64,000 bases of DNA, from assembly GCA_029256185.1 (NCBI GenBank), contig JAQSYI010000001.1, positions 372,001-436,000 of the forward strand. The letters run 5' to 3'. Position 1 is the first letter of the stretch. The number at the start of each line of letters is the position of its first letter. Positions 54,165 through 62,649 of the stretch are shown one piece after another. The translations under genes and the position numbers were made by a program. The notes beneath the pieces were generated by a model. The model searched no databases. It had not been told where the DNA came from and saw nothing but the letters and a program-made list of their open reading frames with translations. This DNA is from Paenibacillaceae bacterium. GTDB lineage: Bacteria > Bacillota > Bacilli > Paenibacillales > NBRC-103111.

Positions 54165-55754
54165 ATGAGCACAAGACGGTGGATGAGAACAGCCGGCGCA
54201 GCCTTATGGATCATGCTGATGACAGGATGCTTTTCGGAGCATAAGGATAATTCGGATTTAACCCCCAACGGGAGCAATCTGGCGACAGGTCTTCCCCTGA
54301 CTCTCACTTACTGGGTAAACATCCCCAATGATGCAGTCCGCTCGCTTAAAAATTTTGGTGAATCCCTTTTTTACCAGGAACTTGATAGACGGACCGGTGT
54401 CCACATTGAGTTTCTCCATCCGCCTGCAGGCACCGAGGCGGAGCAATTCAATCTGATGATCGCCTCTCGGAAGCTGCCGGATATGATCGAGAGCAACTAC
54501 ACGGTATATCCGGGCGGGCCGGAGAAGGCCCTTGATGATAAGGTCATCATCCCCCTTAACGATCTTATTAATGAACACGCTCCCAATTTGAAGCGGTATC
54601 TGGATGATCATCCCCAGATGAAAAAGGAGATCATGACCGATAACGGGACCTACTATGCCTTCCCTGCGCTCGGCATCGGCAACACGAATGTGAACAGCGG
54701 CCTGATGCTCCGCAAGGATTGGCTGGATGAGTTGGGGCTTGCGCTTCCCGAGACCATTGACGAATGGACCCATGTTCTCCGCCAGTTCAAGGAGAAGAAA
54801 GGAGCTTCGTCCCCGCTTACCCTGGTAACGGGTGATGTCACCTCCGACCGGTTCACCGGGGCCTACGGAATCAGCTCCGGCTTTTATATGGAACAGGGCA
54901 AGGTTAGATATGGTCCTTATGAGCCTGCGTACCGGATGTATCTGGAGCAACTGAATGCCTGGTACAAGGAAGGACTGCTTGATGCGGATTTCGCCATCCA
55001 GGACGCCAGATCCCAGGATGCCAAAATTATGAACGGCCAATCCGGGGCTTTCGTCGCTTATGTGGGCAGCGGAATGGGCAAATATCTGAACGAAATGAAA
55101 GGAATGCCATACAATCTGTCAGCCGCCCAGCATCCGGTGCTTCACAAGGGAGAGGAGCCCCGCTTTTTCCCGGCCTCGTACGATTACCGGGGAGATGGAA
55201 GTGTGGGCATTACTCCTGCCAACAAGCATCCCGGGGAAACGGCCAGGTGGCTGGATTATTACTACTCGCAAGAGGGGCATATGCTGAAGAGCTTCGGCAT
55301 TGAGGGACAGACTTATGTCATGGAGAACGGATATCCCCGCTATACCGGGCTGATCATGAACAATCCGGACCGCTTGTCTGTAGGAGAGGCGTTATCCAAG
55401 TATCTTCGCGTAGCCCAGCCTTCCCCGGGGTTCGTGGGAGATGAACGTTACTCCGAGCAGTATTCGCGTTATGACCAGCAGAAGGAAGCGGCGGTTATCT
55501 ACAATAAATACTATAAGAATTTGGCTGAAACACGGCTTCCCCGCATAACGGAAACGCCGGAGGAGGGGCAGGAGGTCGCTGCAATCATGTCGGACATCGC
55601 CGCTTACTCCAATGAGATGATTCTGAAATTTATTACGGGAGTTGAACCTTTCAGCCGCTTTGATGAGTTTATCCTGGAGTTGAAGGACATGGGGATCGAG
55701 CGGGCGATCGACTTGAAGCAGACAGCCTTGGACCGTTATAACAACCGGGAGTAG
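54165..55754 (+). CDS. Sugar-binding lipoprotein 2, paralogue (module 4)
   Basis: A 529-residue lipoprotein with lipobox LMTGC (Cys22). It aligns along its full length with the protein at 50444; shared blocks include ESLFYQEL, GGPEKA, DKVIIPLND, KKEIMTDNG, AYVGSGMGKYLN and KYLRVAQPSPGFVGD. The signal peptide and linker differ. AAGGAGG precedes the ATG at 54165. It has its own promoter. The membrane regulator gene follows after 38 bases, which suggests this copy may also work as the receptor that informs the regulator; that is inference. Confidence 0.9.
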   Translation: MSTRRWMRTAGAALWIMLMTGCFSEHKDNSDLTPNGSNLATGLPLTLTYWVNIPNDAVRSLKNFGESLFYQELDRRTGVHIEFLHPPAGTEAEQFNLMIASRKLPDMIESNYTVYPGGPEKALDDKVIIPLNDLINEHAPNLKRYLDDHPQMKKEIMTDNGTYYAFPALGIGNTNVNSGLMLRKDWLDELGLALPETIDEWTHVLRQFKEKKGASSPLTLVTGDVTSDRFTGAYGISSGFYMEQGKVRYGPYEPAYRMYLEQLNAWYKEGLLDADFAIQDARSQDAKIMNGQSGAFVAYVGSGMGKYLNEMKGMPYNLSAAQHPVLHKGEEPRFFPASYDYRGDGSVGITPANKHPGETARWLDYYYSQEGHMLKSFGIEGQTYVMENGYPRYTGLIMNNPDRLSVGEALSKYLRVAQPSPGFVGDERYSEQYSRYDQQKEAAVIYNKYYKNLAETRLPRITETPEEGQEVAAIMSDIAAYSNEMILKFITGVEPFSRFDEFILELKDMGIERAIDLKQTALDRYNNRE

Positions 55755-55792
55755 GCAAGGCCCACGTTATTTCAGGACTGGAGTGTGATCCG

Positions 55793-58150
55793 ATGAAGAA
55801 GTGGAGAATAAAGAGCGTCCGCGGAAGATGGCTTCAGTCCTACGCAGTCGTTTTGCTTATACCCCTGGTGATGATGGCGGCCATCTACTTTCAGACACGC
55901 CGGGTGATGGAGGATGAGATATTCAGGGCCAACTCCGCGCTCTTGACCCAATTCCAGCAGGATATTGACAACTATATCGATTTTACTTCGCGTATGGCTG
56001 AGGTAATCTCGCTGAATCCCGCCGTAGCTTCCATTATTCGTGACCAGGTGAGTCTGGGAGCCGTGGAGCGCATCTCCATGTGGAAAACCTTGGCGGACTT
56101 CAAAACCTATAATATTGCCAAACGGTATGTGGACCATTTCTATCTTTACTTTCATGAAGGGGATTTCGTCCTCACAGACAGTTCCTATTATCCCGCCGAT
56201 ATGTACTACGATCTTTATGTGAGTCCGTCCGGCATTCCCAAGGAACAGTGGCGCAACCGCCTGATAGCGGTGAACCCGGGGGGCTATACCAATCTGTATG
56301 AGTGGACTGGAGACACAGACACGGGGATTATGTATACCCAACCGCTGCCGCTGCAGCAGCGCAGCTCTTCCCGTGCCACCCTGGTGATTGAGTTTGACCA
56401 AGAGCAGCTTATGACCTCCATCCGCAATATTCAATCGTATAATCAAGGGGAAGTCTATATCCTGAACGCGGACGACCAGTTAATCGCCTCATCGGAACCG
56501 AAGGGGGAGAAGAAGCGGGGGCTGGATCTTCCGGCAAGACCCAAGGGAAGCTTCCACACCATGGCAGCCCAATGGGAGGGAGAGGATATGATCGTCTCCT
56601 TCATGGAGTCCTCCCGCACCAACTGGAAGTACGTATATGTCCTTCCTGCCCGCCTGTACAGCGAAAAAACGGAGTATGTGCGCAATATGACCTTGCTGAC
56701 CGTGCTTTTTGCCGCCATCGCCGGCTCCGTCTCCGCCGTGCTGTTGGCCCGCCGCAATTATCATCCGCTGCAACGGCTGATCGAAAGCGTATCGGAGCGG
56801 AGCAAGCTGGCGCCGTCGGCCAAGCTGGCGGATAATGAATACGATTATCTGGAGGAAGCGATAGAGGATGCCTTGGACCGCAATACGGTCATGAACCGGA
56901 CCATAGAGAAGCAGAACAAGACCCTCCGCTCCAATCTGCTGGTCCGCATGCTGAAGGGCCGGATCGGTCACGACTTTCCTCTGCTGGAGGTGCTGCCGGA
57001 GTACGGGATCTCCCTGTATACCGGGGGCTTCGCAGTGCTCATCTTCTACCTGGAGGATTACAGCGGCTTCTTCCGCCAGGATGAGCAGGATGAGGAGAAG
57101 AAGCGGGAGTTCGTGCAGCTGATCATGACCAATATTGTGGAGGAGCTTGCCGGCCAATACCATCAGGGCTGGATGGCGGAAGTGGATGATATGCTGGCCT
57201 GCATTGTGAATTTCCGGCCCGATACTTCCCCGGAAGCCGCTATGGAGGATCTTCAGCGGGTTGCCGAGGAAGCCGAACGGTTCATCGGCAACCGGTTCCA
57301 TATCCAGTTCACCATCTCCATCAGTTCGCTCCACCCGTCCGCGGCGGAAATCCCCGCTGCCTACCAGGAGGCATTGGACGCGATGGAATACCGGATGCTC
57401 ATGGGAGCGCGCACGATTATCCGGCATGACCAGATCCGCCAGGAAGTTCTGTCGTATGCGTATCCGCTGGAAAAAGAACAGAAGCTGATCAACCTGATCG
57501 GTTCCGGCGATTATACCAACGCCAAGAGCCTGCTGGAGGAGATTATTGCCTTCAATCTGGCGCAGCCCAATATTTCCGTGGATATTATCCGCTGCCTGAT
57601 GTTCGATATATCGAGCACCATGATGAAGGCGGCGATGGAAGCCAATACCGACAACAAGGAGATGTTTCAGGATAATGTTCTGATGATTCAAGGGCTGATG
57701 AACGGTATGACCGTGGCGGCGATGATCGAGCGCATGTCGGTGTTCCTGAAGAAGGTATGCGAGCTTGCCGATGACCGGAAGAAGAGTAGCAAGCTGAAGC
57801 TGAAGGAAAGTGTGCTGCAGTACATCGCCGAGCATTATCATGATCAGAATCTCAGCGTCACCTCCATCTCCGAGCATTTCGACCTCCACCCCTCTTACCT
57901 GTCCCGTTACTTCAAGGAGCAGACGGGAGAGACGCTGGCCGAGTATATCAACAAATACCGGATTGACCAATCCAAGCCCCTGTTGCTGCGAGATGAGCTT
58001 CTGATCAAGGATATCAGCACGCAGGTAGGTTTCTTCAGCATCAACACGTATATCCGCCTGTTCAAGAAATTTGAAGGGATCACCCCCAGCTTCTACCGGG
58101 AGAACCGCTCCGCTTATAGCAATAGCGGCGGGGAGGGGGAAGAGGAGTAG
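55793..58150 (+). CDS. Membrane-bound AraC-family regulator with extracellular sensor (module 4)
   Basis: A 785-residue sensor-regulator. The first membrane helix is near 17-36, the extracytoplasmic Cache-like region about 40-285 and the second helix about 298-318. A cytoplasmic GGDEF-like domain lacking the motif (VDDMLACIV) follows, then an AraC double helix-turn-helix in the last 115 residues (NLSVTSISEHFDLHPSYLSR, STQVGFFSINTYIRLFKKFEG). The ATG at 55793 follows GGAG at some distance. It likely activates the two TTGCYG/TATACT promoters of this module. It is of the same class as the proteins at 3733 and 35028. Confidence 0.88.
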   Translation: MKKWRIKSVRGRWLQSYAVVLLIPLVMMAAIYFQTRRVMEDEIFRANSALLTQFQQDIDNYIDFTSRMAEVISLNPAVASIIRDQVSLGAVERISMWKTLADFKTYNIAKRYVDHFYLYFHEGDFVLTDSSYYPADMYYDLYVSPSGIPKEQWRNRLIAVNPGGYTNLYEWTGDTDTGIMYTQPLPLQQRSSSRATLVIEFDQEQLMTSIRNIQSYNQGEVYILNADDQLIASSEPKGEKKRGLDLPARPKGSFHTMAAQWEGEDMIVSFMESSRTNWKYVYVLPARLYSEKTEYVRNMTLLTVLFAAIAGSVSAVLLARRNYHPLQRLIESVSERSKLAPSAKLADNEYDYLEEAIEDALDRNTVMNRTIEKQNKTLRSNLLVRMLKGRIGHDFPLLEVLPEYGISLYTGGFAVLIFYLEDYSGFFRQDEQDEEKKREFVQLIMTNIVEELAGQYHQGWMAEVDDMLACIVNFRPDTSPEAAMEDLQRVAEEAERFIGNRFHIQFTISISSLHPSAAEIPAAYQEALDAMEYRMLMGARTIIRHDQIRQEVLSYAYPLEKEQKLINLIGSGDYTNAKSLLEEIIAFNLAQPNISVDIIRCLMFDISSTMMKAAMEANTDNKEMFQDNVLMIQGLMNGMTVAAMIERMSVFLKKVCELADDRKKSSKLKLKESVLQYIAEHYHDQNLSVTSISEHFDLHPSYLSRYFKEQTGETLAEYINKYRIDQSKPLLLRDELLIKDISTQVGFFSINTYIRLFKKFEGITPSFYRENRSAYSNSGGEGEEE

Positions 58151-58173
58151 GGGGGCTTGTCGCTATTCGCTGG

Positions 58174-58209
58174 TCTGCCTGATCTGCCTGATCTGCCTGA
58201 TCTGTCTGG
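58174..58209 (+). repeat. Short tandem repeat of 9 bases
   Basis: TCTGCCTGA occurs three times in a row from 58174, followed by one variant TCTGTCTGG. It lies just after the regulator gene and does not encode anything I can recognise. Confidence 0.7.
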
Positions 58210-58243
58210 TTTCCCAGATCTCCCTGATCGAATGAGGGGCTAA

Positions 58244-58421
58244 CTGCAAAAATACAGTTTTTTCTGCTACTTTAGAGCTTTTAGTCAACCGCGCCTGCAA
58301 AAATACAGTTATTTTTGGCCAACCAACCAATAATCGACCTCTACTCGCTCAAAAAGATGTATTTTTGCAGGTATGCATAAATATCGGGTTATCATCCAAT
58401 AAATAACTGTACATTTGCAGG
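58244..58421. repeat. Family A repeats, four copies in two orientations
   Basis: Direct copies CTGCAAAAATACAGTT (58244-58260, 58294-58311) are followed by inverted copies TGTATTTTTGCAGG (58358-58371) and TAACTGTACATTTGCAGG (58404-58421). The change of orientation lies between convergent genes. The flanking spacer 58422-58556 shows nothing else. Confidence 0.75.
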
Positions 58422-58556
58422 TAGTGTCTCTCCAAATAAGCTCTTCAGTTGCTAGAGATCTGCTTTTGTGCTCCTTCCCCCGGCTAACGCGGTCATTCAG
58501 CCCCCGAACCAGATTATGCGGCAGGGGGTGTATCGGATTTCCCTTGAATTCGAATC

Positions 58557-59231
58557 CTATATGCGTTGTATAGCATCGGGCAGAAGCCCGTACCGCAACA
58601 CACGCTTGCCTTTTCCCGTCTTGCCGCGCTCTTCCTGCAGGAGACCTTTCACACAAAGGTCTTGCAGCACTTTGACTATCGTTCGGTGATTCATCCCCAG
58701 GTGGGCCTCCACATCAATGGGGCGAAGCGGCCGGGCAAGTCTGCAGGCCAGACGGATAATCTCCCGCTCCATCAGACCATCTATGCGGATTGGGGACACA
58801 TCGGCCTGATAGCGGCTAAGCACCATCCGCAACAGGGCCATGCATAGTGTCGGACGGTGAGCCACATCGTCATAGGCAAAGGAAATAACCTGATATCCCA
58901 TAGCGGCCAGAAATGTCTCACGGTTTAATTCGTGGCAGTACTTTTGCCTGTCCATATCTCTCACATGAGCAGCAAAGCCCTTTATTTCGATCATCAATCC
59001 GATACCTCCGGCCAGCCAAGCAAAATCGCAAAAGTAGGACGATCCCCGCCAGTCCATCACCTCATACTCGGGATGCAAATTGTCATAGCTGCCGCGAAGA
59101 GGCCACCAGACATTGCGGCAGAATAGCTTTTCCGCTTCCAGATGCCCACGTTCCAGTCTCCCTCTCCGTTCTCCTGTTCTCCTCAGCAGATGGTCTTGGA
59201 TAAAAGCTGCATGCGCCTCTTCAAATATCAT
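58557..59231 (-). CDS. PD-(D/E)XK nuclease-fold protein fused to a winged helix
   Basis: About 224 residues from the ATG at 59231 (ATG 59237 is possible; AAGGAG lies six bases before the former). The N-terminal two thirds resemble DUF559/Vsr-like endonuclease folds: SSYFCDFAWLAGGIGLMIEIKG gives Asp69 and Glu82-Ile-Lys84, the D-ExK triad, preceded by HPEYEVMDWRG. Residues about 155-220 form a winged helix-turn-helix (IIRLACRLARPLRPIDVEAH, NHRTIVKVLQDLCVKGLL). It may be a DNA-binding nuclease or a regulator that kept the fold. It has its own promoter and terminator-like leader. I know no named family for this combination. Confidence 0.68.
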   Translation of the reverse strand: MIFEEAHAAFIQDHLLRRTGERRGRLERGHLEAEKLFCRNVWWPLRGSYDNLHPEYEVMDWRGSSYFCDFAWLAGGIGLMIEIKGFAAHVRDMDRQKYCHELNRETFLAAMGYQVISFAYDDVAHRPTLCMALLRMVLSRYQADVSPIRIDGLMEREIIRLACRLARPLRPIDVEAHLGMNHRTIVKVLQDLCVKGLLQEERGKTGKGKRVLRYGLLPDAIQRI

Positions 59232-59250
59232 CTTCATTCTCCTTCCCCCA

Positions 59251-59301
59251 TATAAAAAAGAAAACGCCCGTCTCCACTCAAAAAGAATGGAACGGGGCGT
59301 T
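59251..59301 (-). terminator. Terminator-like hairpin in the leader of the nuclease-fold gene
   Basis: On the minus strand AACGCCCCGTTCCA (59301-59288) pairs with TGGAGACGGGCGTT (59276-59263) with small mismatches. TTCTTTTTTATA follows and then the ribosome site. It is either the terminator of the FAD-oxidoreductase operon or an attenuator of the following gene. Confidence 0.7.
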
Positions 59302-59320
59302 CTTCGCCACACATAGCTAT

Positions 59321-59349
59321 ATTGTAGGACAAGCGGGATCGTTTGCCAA
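59321..59349 (-). promoter_or_regulatory. SigA-type promoter of the nuclease-fold gene
   Basis: On the minus strand TTGGCA (59349-59344), 17 bases, TACAAT (59326-59321). Transcription would start about 10-15 bases before the terminator-like hairpin. The remaining spacer 59350-59524 shows nothing else. Confidence 0.65.
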
Positions 59350-59524
59350 CAGTTGTTTTGACGCAGGTCACGGTTCCACGGGTTGAAAAGGAGACACAGC
59401 TTCATCCATAGCTCCATGCCGGAACGTCTGGGAGGCGCATTGTCGCTGAACGGGAGCTGTTGATCAGGCCCGGCTGAACAGAGCCAACTGGTCAGCTCCA
59501 GTTGAACAGGCACTGTTGATCAGC

Positions 59525-59566
59525 TCCAACTGACCAGTCCCAACTGACCAGTCCCAACTGACCAGG
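59525..59566. repeat. Three tandem 14-base copies
   Basis: CCCAACTGACCAGT-like units lie at 59525-59538, 59539-59552 and 59553-59566. Related strings occur just upstream in both orientations (CAACTGGTCAG, CAGTTGAACAGG, 59480-59515). The spacer 59567-59651 shows nothing else. Confidence 0.65.
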
Positions 59567-59651
59567 CCCCCGGAACGTGGTGCTGGAGATATCCCCCGGA
59601 CGATCCGGGTTCAAGGGGAGATGGACGAATAGTTGCGCCTGCATTCCGGTC

Positions 59652-61043
59652 TCACAGATTAATGGGCGCTCCGTTCTGCAGGTTTGGTGAAGGCAGCGGA
59701 ATCCGTTCCACATCCCCCTCCACGAACTGTCCCCGCAGCTGCAGGATGAAGCGGAGCTGGGCGGGTTTTACCTCGCGGACATCGTCCAGTCCCTGGCAGG
59801 CGAACAAGGCCGCCGCTGTACCGGCCGCTTCACCGATAGCGCTGACGGAGGCCATAATCCGGTAAGAGCTGTGGGCCTCGTGGGTGCCGCTGATGCAGCG
59901 GGAGCTGAGCAGCAGATTGGTGCATCCTCTGGGGATGAGAGAACGGTACGGGATATGGTAATAGCCTGGCTTAGGTATACTCTCCAGCCGGGTAGGGCCC
60001 CCGTCCGGGTTATGGATATCCAGACAATAGGCGCAAGCGGCGACCATATCGTCAAAGCGCCGGGTCTGCAGACAGTCCTCCGCCGTCACTTCATACTCTC
60101 CGGCTATCCGCCGTCCTTCTCTGACCCCCAGCTTGGGCGCTATAAAGTCCAAGCTGGCCTGCCGGAAGGCGGGGTGCTGCCGGATGGCCGCAAACAATTC
60201 CTGCGCCTGGCGGCTTCCCTCCTCCATCCCCCGGGCCAATGTCTCCGGCTTGGTAGGATCCACATCCAGCACGGAGGTGGAATTAAACAGCAGCGCCTCT
60301 CCGCCGGGATAGGGGAAGCAGACGATGCCCTGCCGGGGATTGCTTGTTCCCCCGGCCTCTTTCATGGCCAGATAGTAGGGAAGCAGTTCTCTGCGCACGG
60401 AATGAATGGCAGACCAGGTCCGCAGATCCTGCTCCTTCAGCAGCGTCCGGTCGATGCCGCTGACCTTGAAGGTAACCGTAGCGGATTGCAGCTTGCCGTC
60501 GCCCTCCCGGCCCAACCGGTATTCCAAACCGGCCAATGCGGACAGATTGCCGTCCGCCGTAGCGTCCAGATACACCTTGGCCGTGACGGTTCCGGTATGG
60601 CGTCCTTCTACATGCAGGCCGATGATGCGTCCCTCCCGTACATCAGCTTGGGACACGGAGCAGCCGGTCCACAGAACAAGGGTCGGTTCGTCTGCCAATA
60701 ACCGCATATATGTGGCTTTCAGCTCCTGCTCGTCATAGGTGGGAACCAACTGCTCGCTGAAGTGGGTGTATGCGGCGGGGAACAGCTCCCGGTGAATGCC
60801 GCCGGTAATCGGCCTGCCAAGGGAATCCCGGAAGGTGCAGATGAGGGATACACTGGAGAACACCCCCGTCCCTCCCGGCTCCTCCGCCTGCTCCAGGAGC
60901 AGCACCTTCTGTCCCAGTCTGGCCGCAGCCAGCGCCGCGCTTATTCCGCCTACGCCTGCACCGGCGACGATGATATCATAGCTGTGCTCTTCCTGGTCTG
61001 TGCCTCGGGTTAACGCCAACTCCTCCAACTTATTGCTCATCAT
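59652..61043 (-). CDS. FAD-dependent oxidoreductase in a sugar-transport operon
   Basis: A 463-residue flavoprotein of the PF12831 type. The dinucleotide motif VAGAGVGGISAALAAA and LLLEQAEEPGGTG are at the N-terminus, KVYLDATADGNLSALAG in the middle, and RCISGTHEAHSSYRIMASVSAIGEAAGTAA binds FAD near the C-terminus. It is predicted to oxidise or dehydrate a small, perhaps sugar-derived, molecule; the substrate is unknown. The gene starts 12 bases after the binding-protein stop, with GAGGGTG before the ATG. No signal peptide is present. Its place in a carbohydrate operon is the main clue. Confidence 0.85.
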   Translation of the reverse strand: MMSNKLEELALTRGTDQEEHSYDIIVAGAGVGGISAALAAARLGQKVLLLEQAEEPGGTGVFSSVSLICTFRDSLGRPITGGIHRELFPAAYTHFSEQLVPTYDEQELKATYMRLLADEPTLVLWTGCSVSQADVREGRIIGLHVEGRHTGTVTAKVYLDATADGNLSALAGLEYRLGREGDGKLQSATVTFKVSGIDRTLLKEQDLRTWSAIHSVRRELLPYYLAMKEAGGTSNPRQGIVCFPYPGGEALLFNSTSVLDVDPTKPETLARGMEEGSRQAQELFAAIRQHPAFRQASLDFIAPKLGVREGRRIAGEYEVTAEDCLQTRRFDDMVAACAYCLDIHNPDGGPTRLESIPKPGYYHIPYRSLIPRGCTNLLLSSRCISGTHEAHSSYRIMASVSAIGEAAGTAAALFACQGLDDVREVKPAQLRFILQLRGQFVEGDVERIPLPSPNLQNGAPINL

Positions 61044-61055
61044 CTGCCTGCACCC

Positions 61056-62591
61056 TCATTTCTTCGCTTGCTTGGCATACAGCTCGGTGTAATCCTTCAT
61101 GATCTGATCGCCGCCCTGGGTGCGCCATCTTTCCACTTCTTTGTTGAAGCCCGCTTCATCGATAGCGCCGGTAATGAACTTGACCCGGGCATCGGTGATG
61201 ATCTTGTTCAGCTCGGTTCCCTTCTCCACGGCAGTCTGGGAGATCAGCGGCTCCACCGGATTGGATACGGCAATGGCCTCGTTCTCCTGCATCATCGTAC
61301 GGAATTTGTTGTCCGCCGCTCCCTTGCCCTTCCAGATCATCAGCGCGCCGTCAGAGGTAGGCAGCTGCTTCAGCGGGGAGACCTCATTGGTGTATGCCGT
61401 CTGGTTGGTGATGGCAGGCTCGCCGTCCTCTCCCTTCTTATAGTGGGTGCCCTCGATGCCCCAGGTCCAGGTATACATCATCTCGTCATCTACAATCTTG
61501 TCGAAGAAGCCCAGGAGCTGCTTCAGCTCCGCCTCGGTTTTTACAGTGGCTTTGGGGAAGACGAACACGCCGTTATAGCCTGTTGTCGCAAAAACCCGCT
61601 CACCCTTGGGTCCCTGAATCCGGCTGACGATATCGACCTTGGCCTCCGGATTGGCCTTCTTCAGCTCATTGCCGCCGGTGATGACAAAGTCCAGCGTGGG
61701 GAAGAGCATCCCCGCCTTGCCTTGATAGAATTGCTCCTGCCGTTTGGTGTTCTTGGTGGCGGCAAAATCCTGGTTGATCAGCTTCTCGTCATACAGCTTC
61801 TTGTAGAACTTCATAGCCTCCATATCTTCGGGAGTCATGAACTGGGGAACCGCCTTGCCGTCCTGAATATCCCACAGGTTGGGCGCGCCGAAGAAGGAAG
61901 CGATGGTCTGGTACCCGGTCAGACCCACGGCGCTGGCCCCGCTGCCGTCCTCCGCCTCCACCAGGCCATAGGTGTCGTTCTTGCCGTTCTTGTCGGGATC
62001 GTTCAGCGTGAATGCTTTCAGAATGGCATACAGGTCATCGATGGTCTTCGGCTGCTGCAGCCCCAGATTGTCCAGCCAATCCTGGCGGAAGACAATCCCC
62101 TGGCGGGCCAGGGCTCTGGCGCGGTAGAGGCCGTATACCTTGCCGTCTACGGAGATGTTGTTCAGCACCGCCTCGTTGCCGTTATACTTGCTCAGATTGG
62201 GAAAATCCTTGATGTACGGCCCGATCTCCCAGAACATGCCCGAACGCTGGGCGTTGATGATGGAGGAGGACTTGGTATCCACGATCATCAGCACCTGAGG
62301 CAAGTCGTTTGAGGCAATGGACACATTGACCTTGTCATTGTAAGCCGAGGCCGGAATCCAGGTGGCGTTCAGCTTGGTGTTGGTATACTCCTCAATTTTC
62401 TTAATGATGGGGTTATCCGCACTGGGCGGTTCCGTGGTGGTGTACTGGTTCATCATGGTGAACGTGAGCGGTCCGCTTGATGTGGCGGCCGCGTCCTTTT
62501 CCTCTTGATTGCTGCCGCATGCTGCCAGACTGGCAGCTGCCAACACAGCTGCGAGGCCCGTCAGGGCTATTTTGCCGGATAATTGCTTCAT
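61056..62591 (-). CDS. Sugar-binding lipoprotein, LplA type (module 5)
   Basis: A 511-residue binding protein with lipobox LAAC (Cys25). It shows the usual family blocks GKVYGLYRARALARQGIVFRQ-like and GKNDTYGLVEAEDG. GGGGGA lies seven bases before the ATG. It follows LplC by 53 bases that contain a hairpin, and precedes the FAD oxidoreductase. The ligand is unknown. Confidence 0.9.
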   Translation of the reverse strand: MKQLSGKIALTGLAAVLAAASLAACGSNQEEKDAAATSSGPLTFTMMNQYTTTEPPSADNPIIKKIEEYTNTKLNATWIPASAYNDKVNVSIASNDLPQVLMIVDTKSSSIINAQRSGMFWEIGPYIKDFPNLSKYNGNEAVLNNISVDGKVYGLYRARALARQGIVFRQDWLDNLGLQQPKTIDDLYAILKAFTLNDPDKNGKNDTYGLVEAEDGSGASAVGLTGYQTIASFFGAPNLWDIQDGKAVPQFMTPEDMEAMKFYKKLYDEKLINQDFAATKNTKRQEQFYQGKAGMLFPTLDFVITGGNELKKANPEAKVDIVSRIQGPKGERVFATTGYNGVFVFPKATVKTEAELKQLLGFFDKIVDDEMMYTWTWGIEGTHYKKGEDGEPAITNQTAYTNEVSPLKQLPTSDGALMIWKGKGAADNKFRTMMQENEAIAVSNPVEPLISQTAVEKGTELNKIITDARVKFITGAIDEAGFNKEVERWRTQGGDQIMKDYTELYAKQAKK

Positions 62592-62627
62592 GTCTTGCTT
62601 CCCCCTTAGAATAATATAGATATTGTA

Positions 62628-62649
62628 TCAAAAGATGAGCAGGCTCATC
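62628..62649 (-). other. Stem-loop between LplC and binding-protein genes (module 5)
   Basis: On the minus strand GATGAGC, loop CT and GCTCATC form a perfect 7-base stem that overlaps the LplC stop codon, followed by TTTTGATA. It could be a leaky terminator or RNA end-protector between the genes. Confidence 0.55.

Noticed and set aside
56489..57970. 493-codon minus-strand open frame opposite the membrane AraC gene
   Set aside because: There is no ribosome site, the composition is low-complexity, and it is fully covered by a clear regulator gene.
3733..58150. Diguanylate cyclase activity in the membrane AraC regulators
   Set aside because: The GGDEF motif is reduced to GGDH, GGR or absent, so only the fold is likely conserved.
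59235..59513. N-terminal extension of the nuclease-fold gene up to 59513
   Set aside because: The extension runs through the promoter and terminator-like hairpin and has no ribosome site; AAGGAG sits just before 59231.
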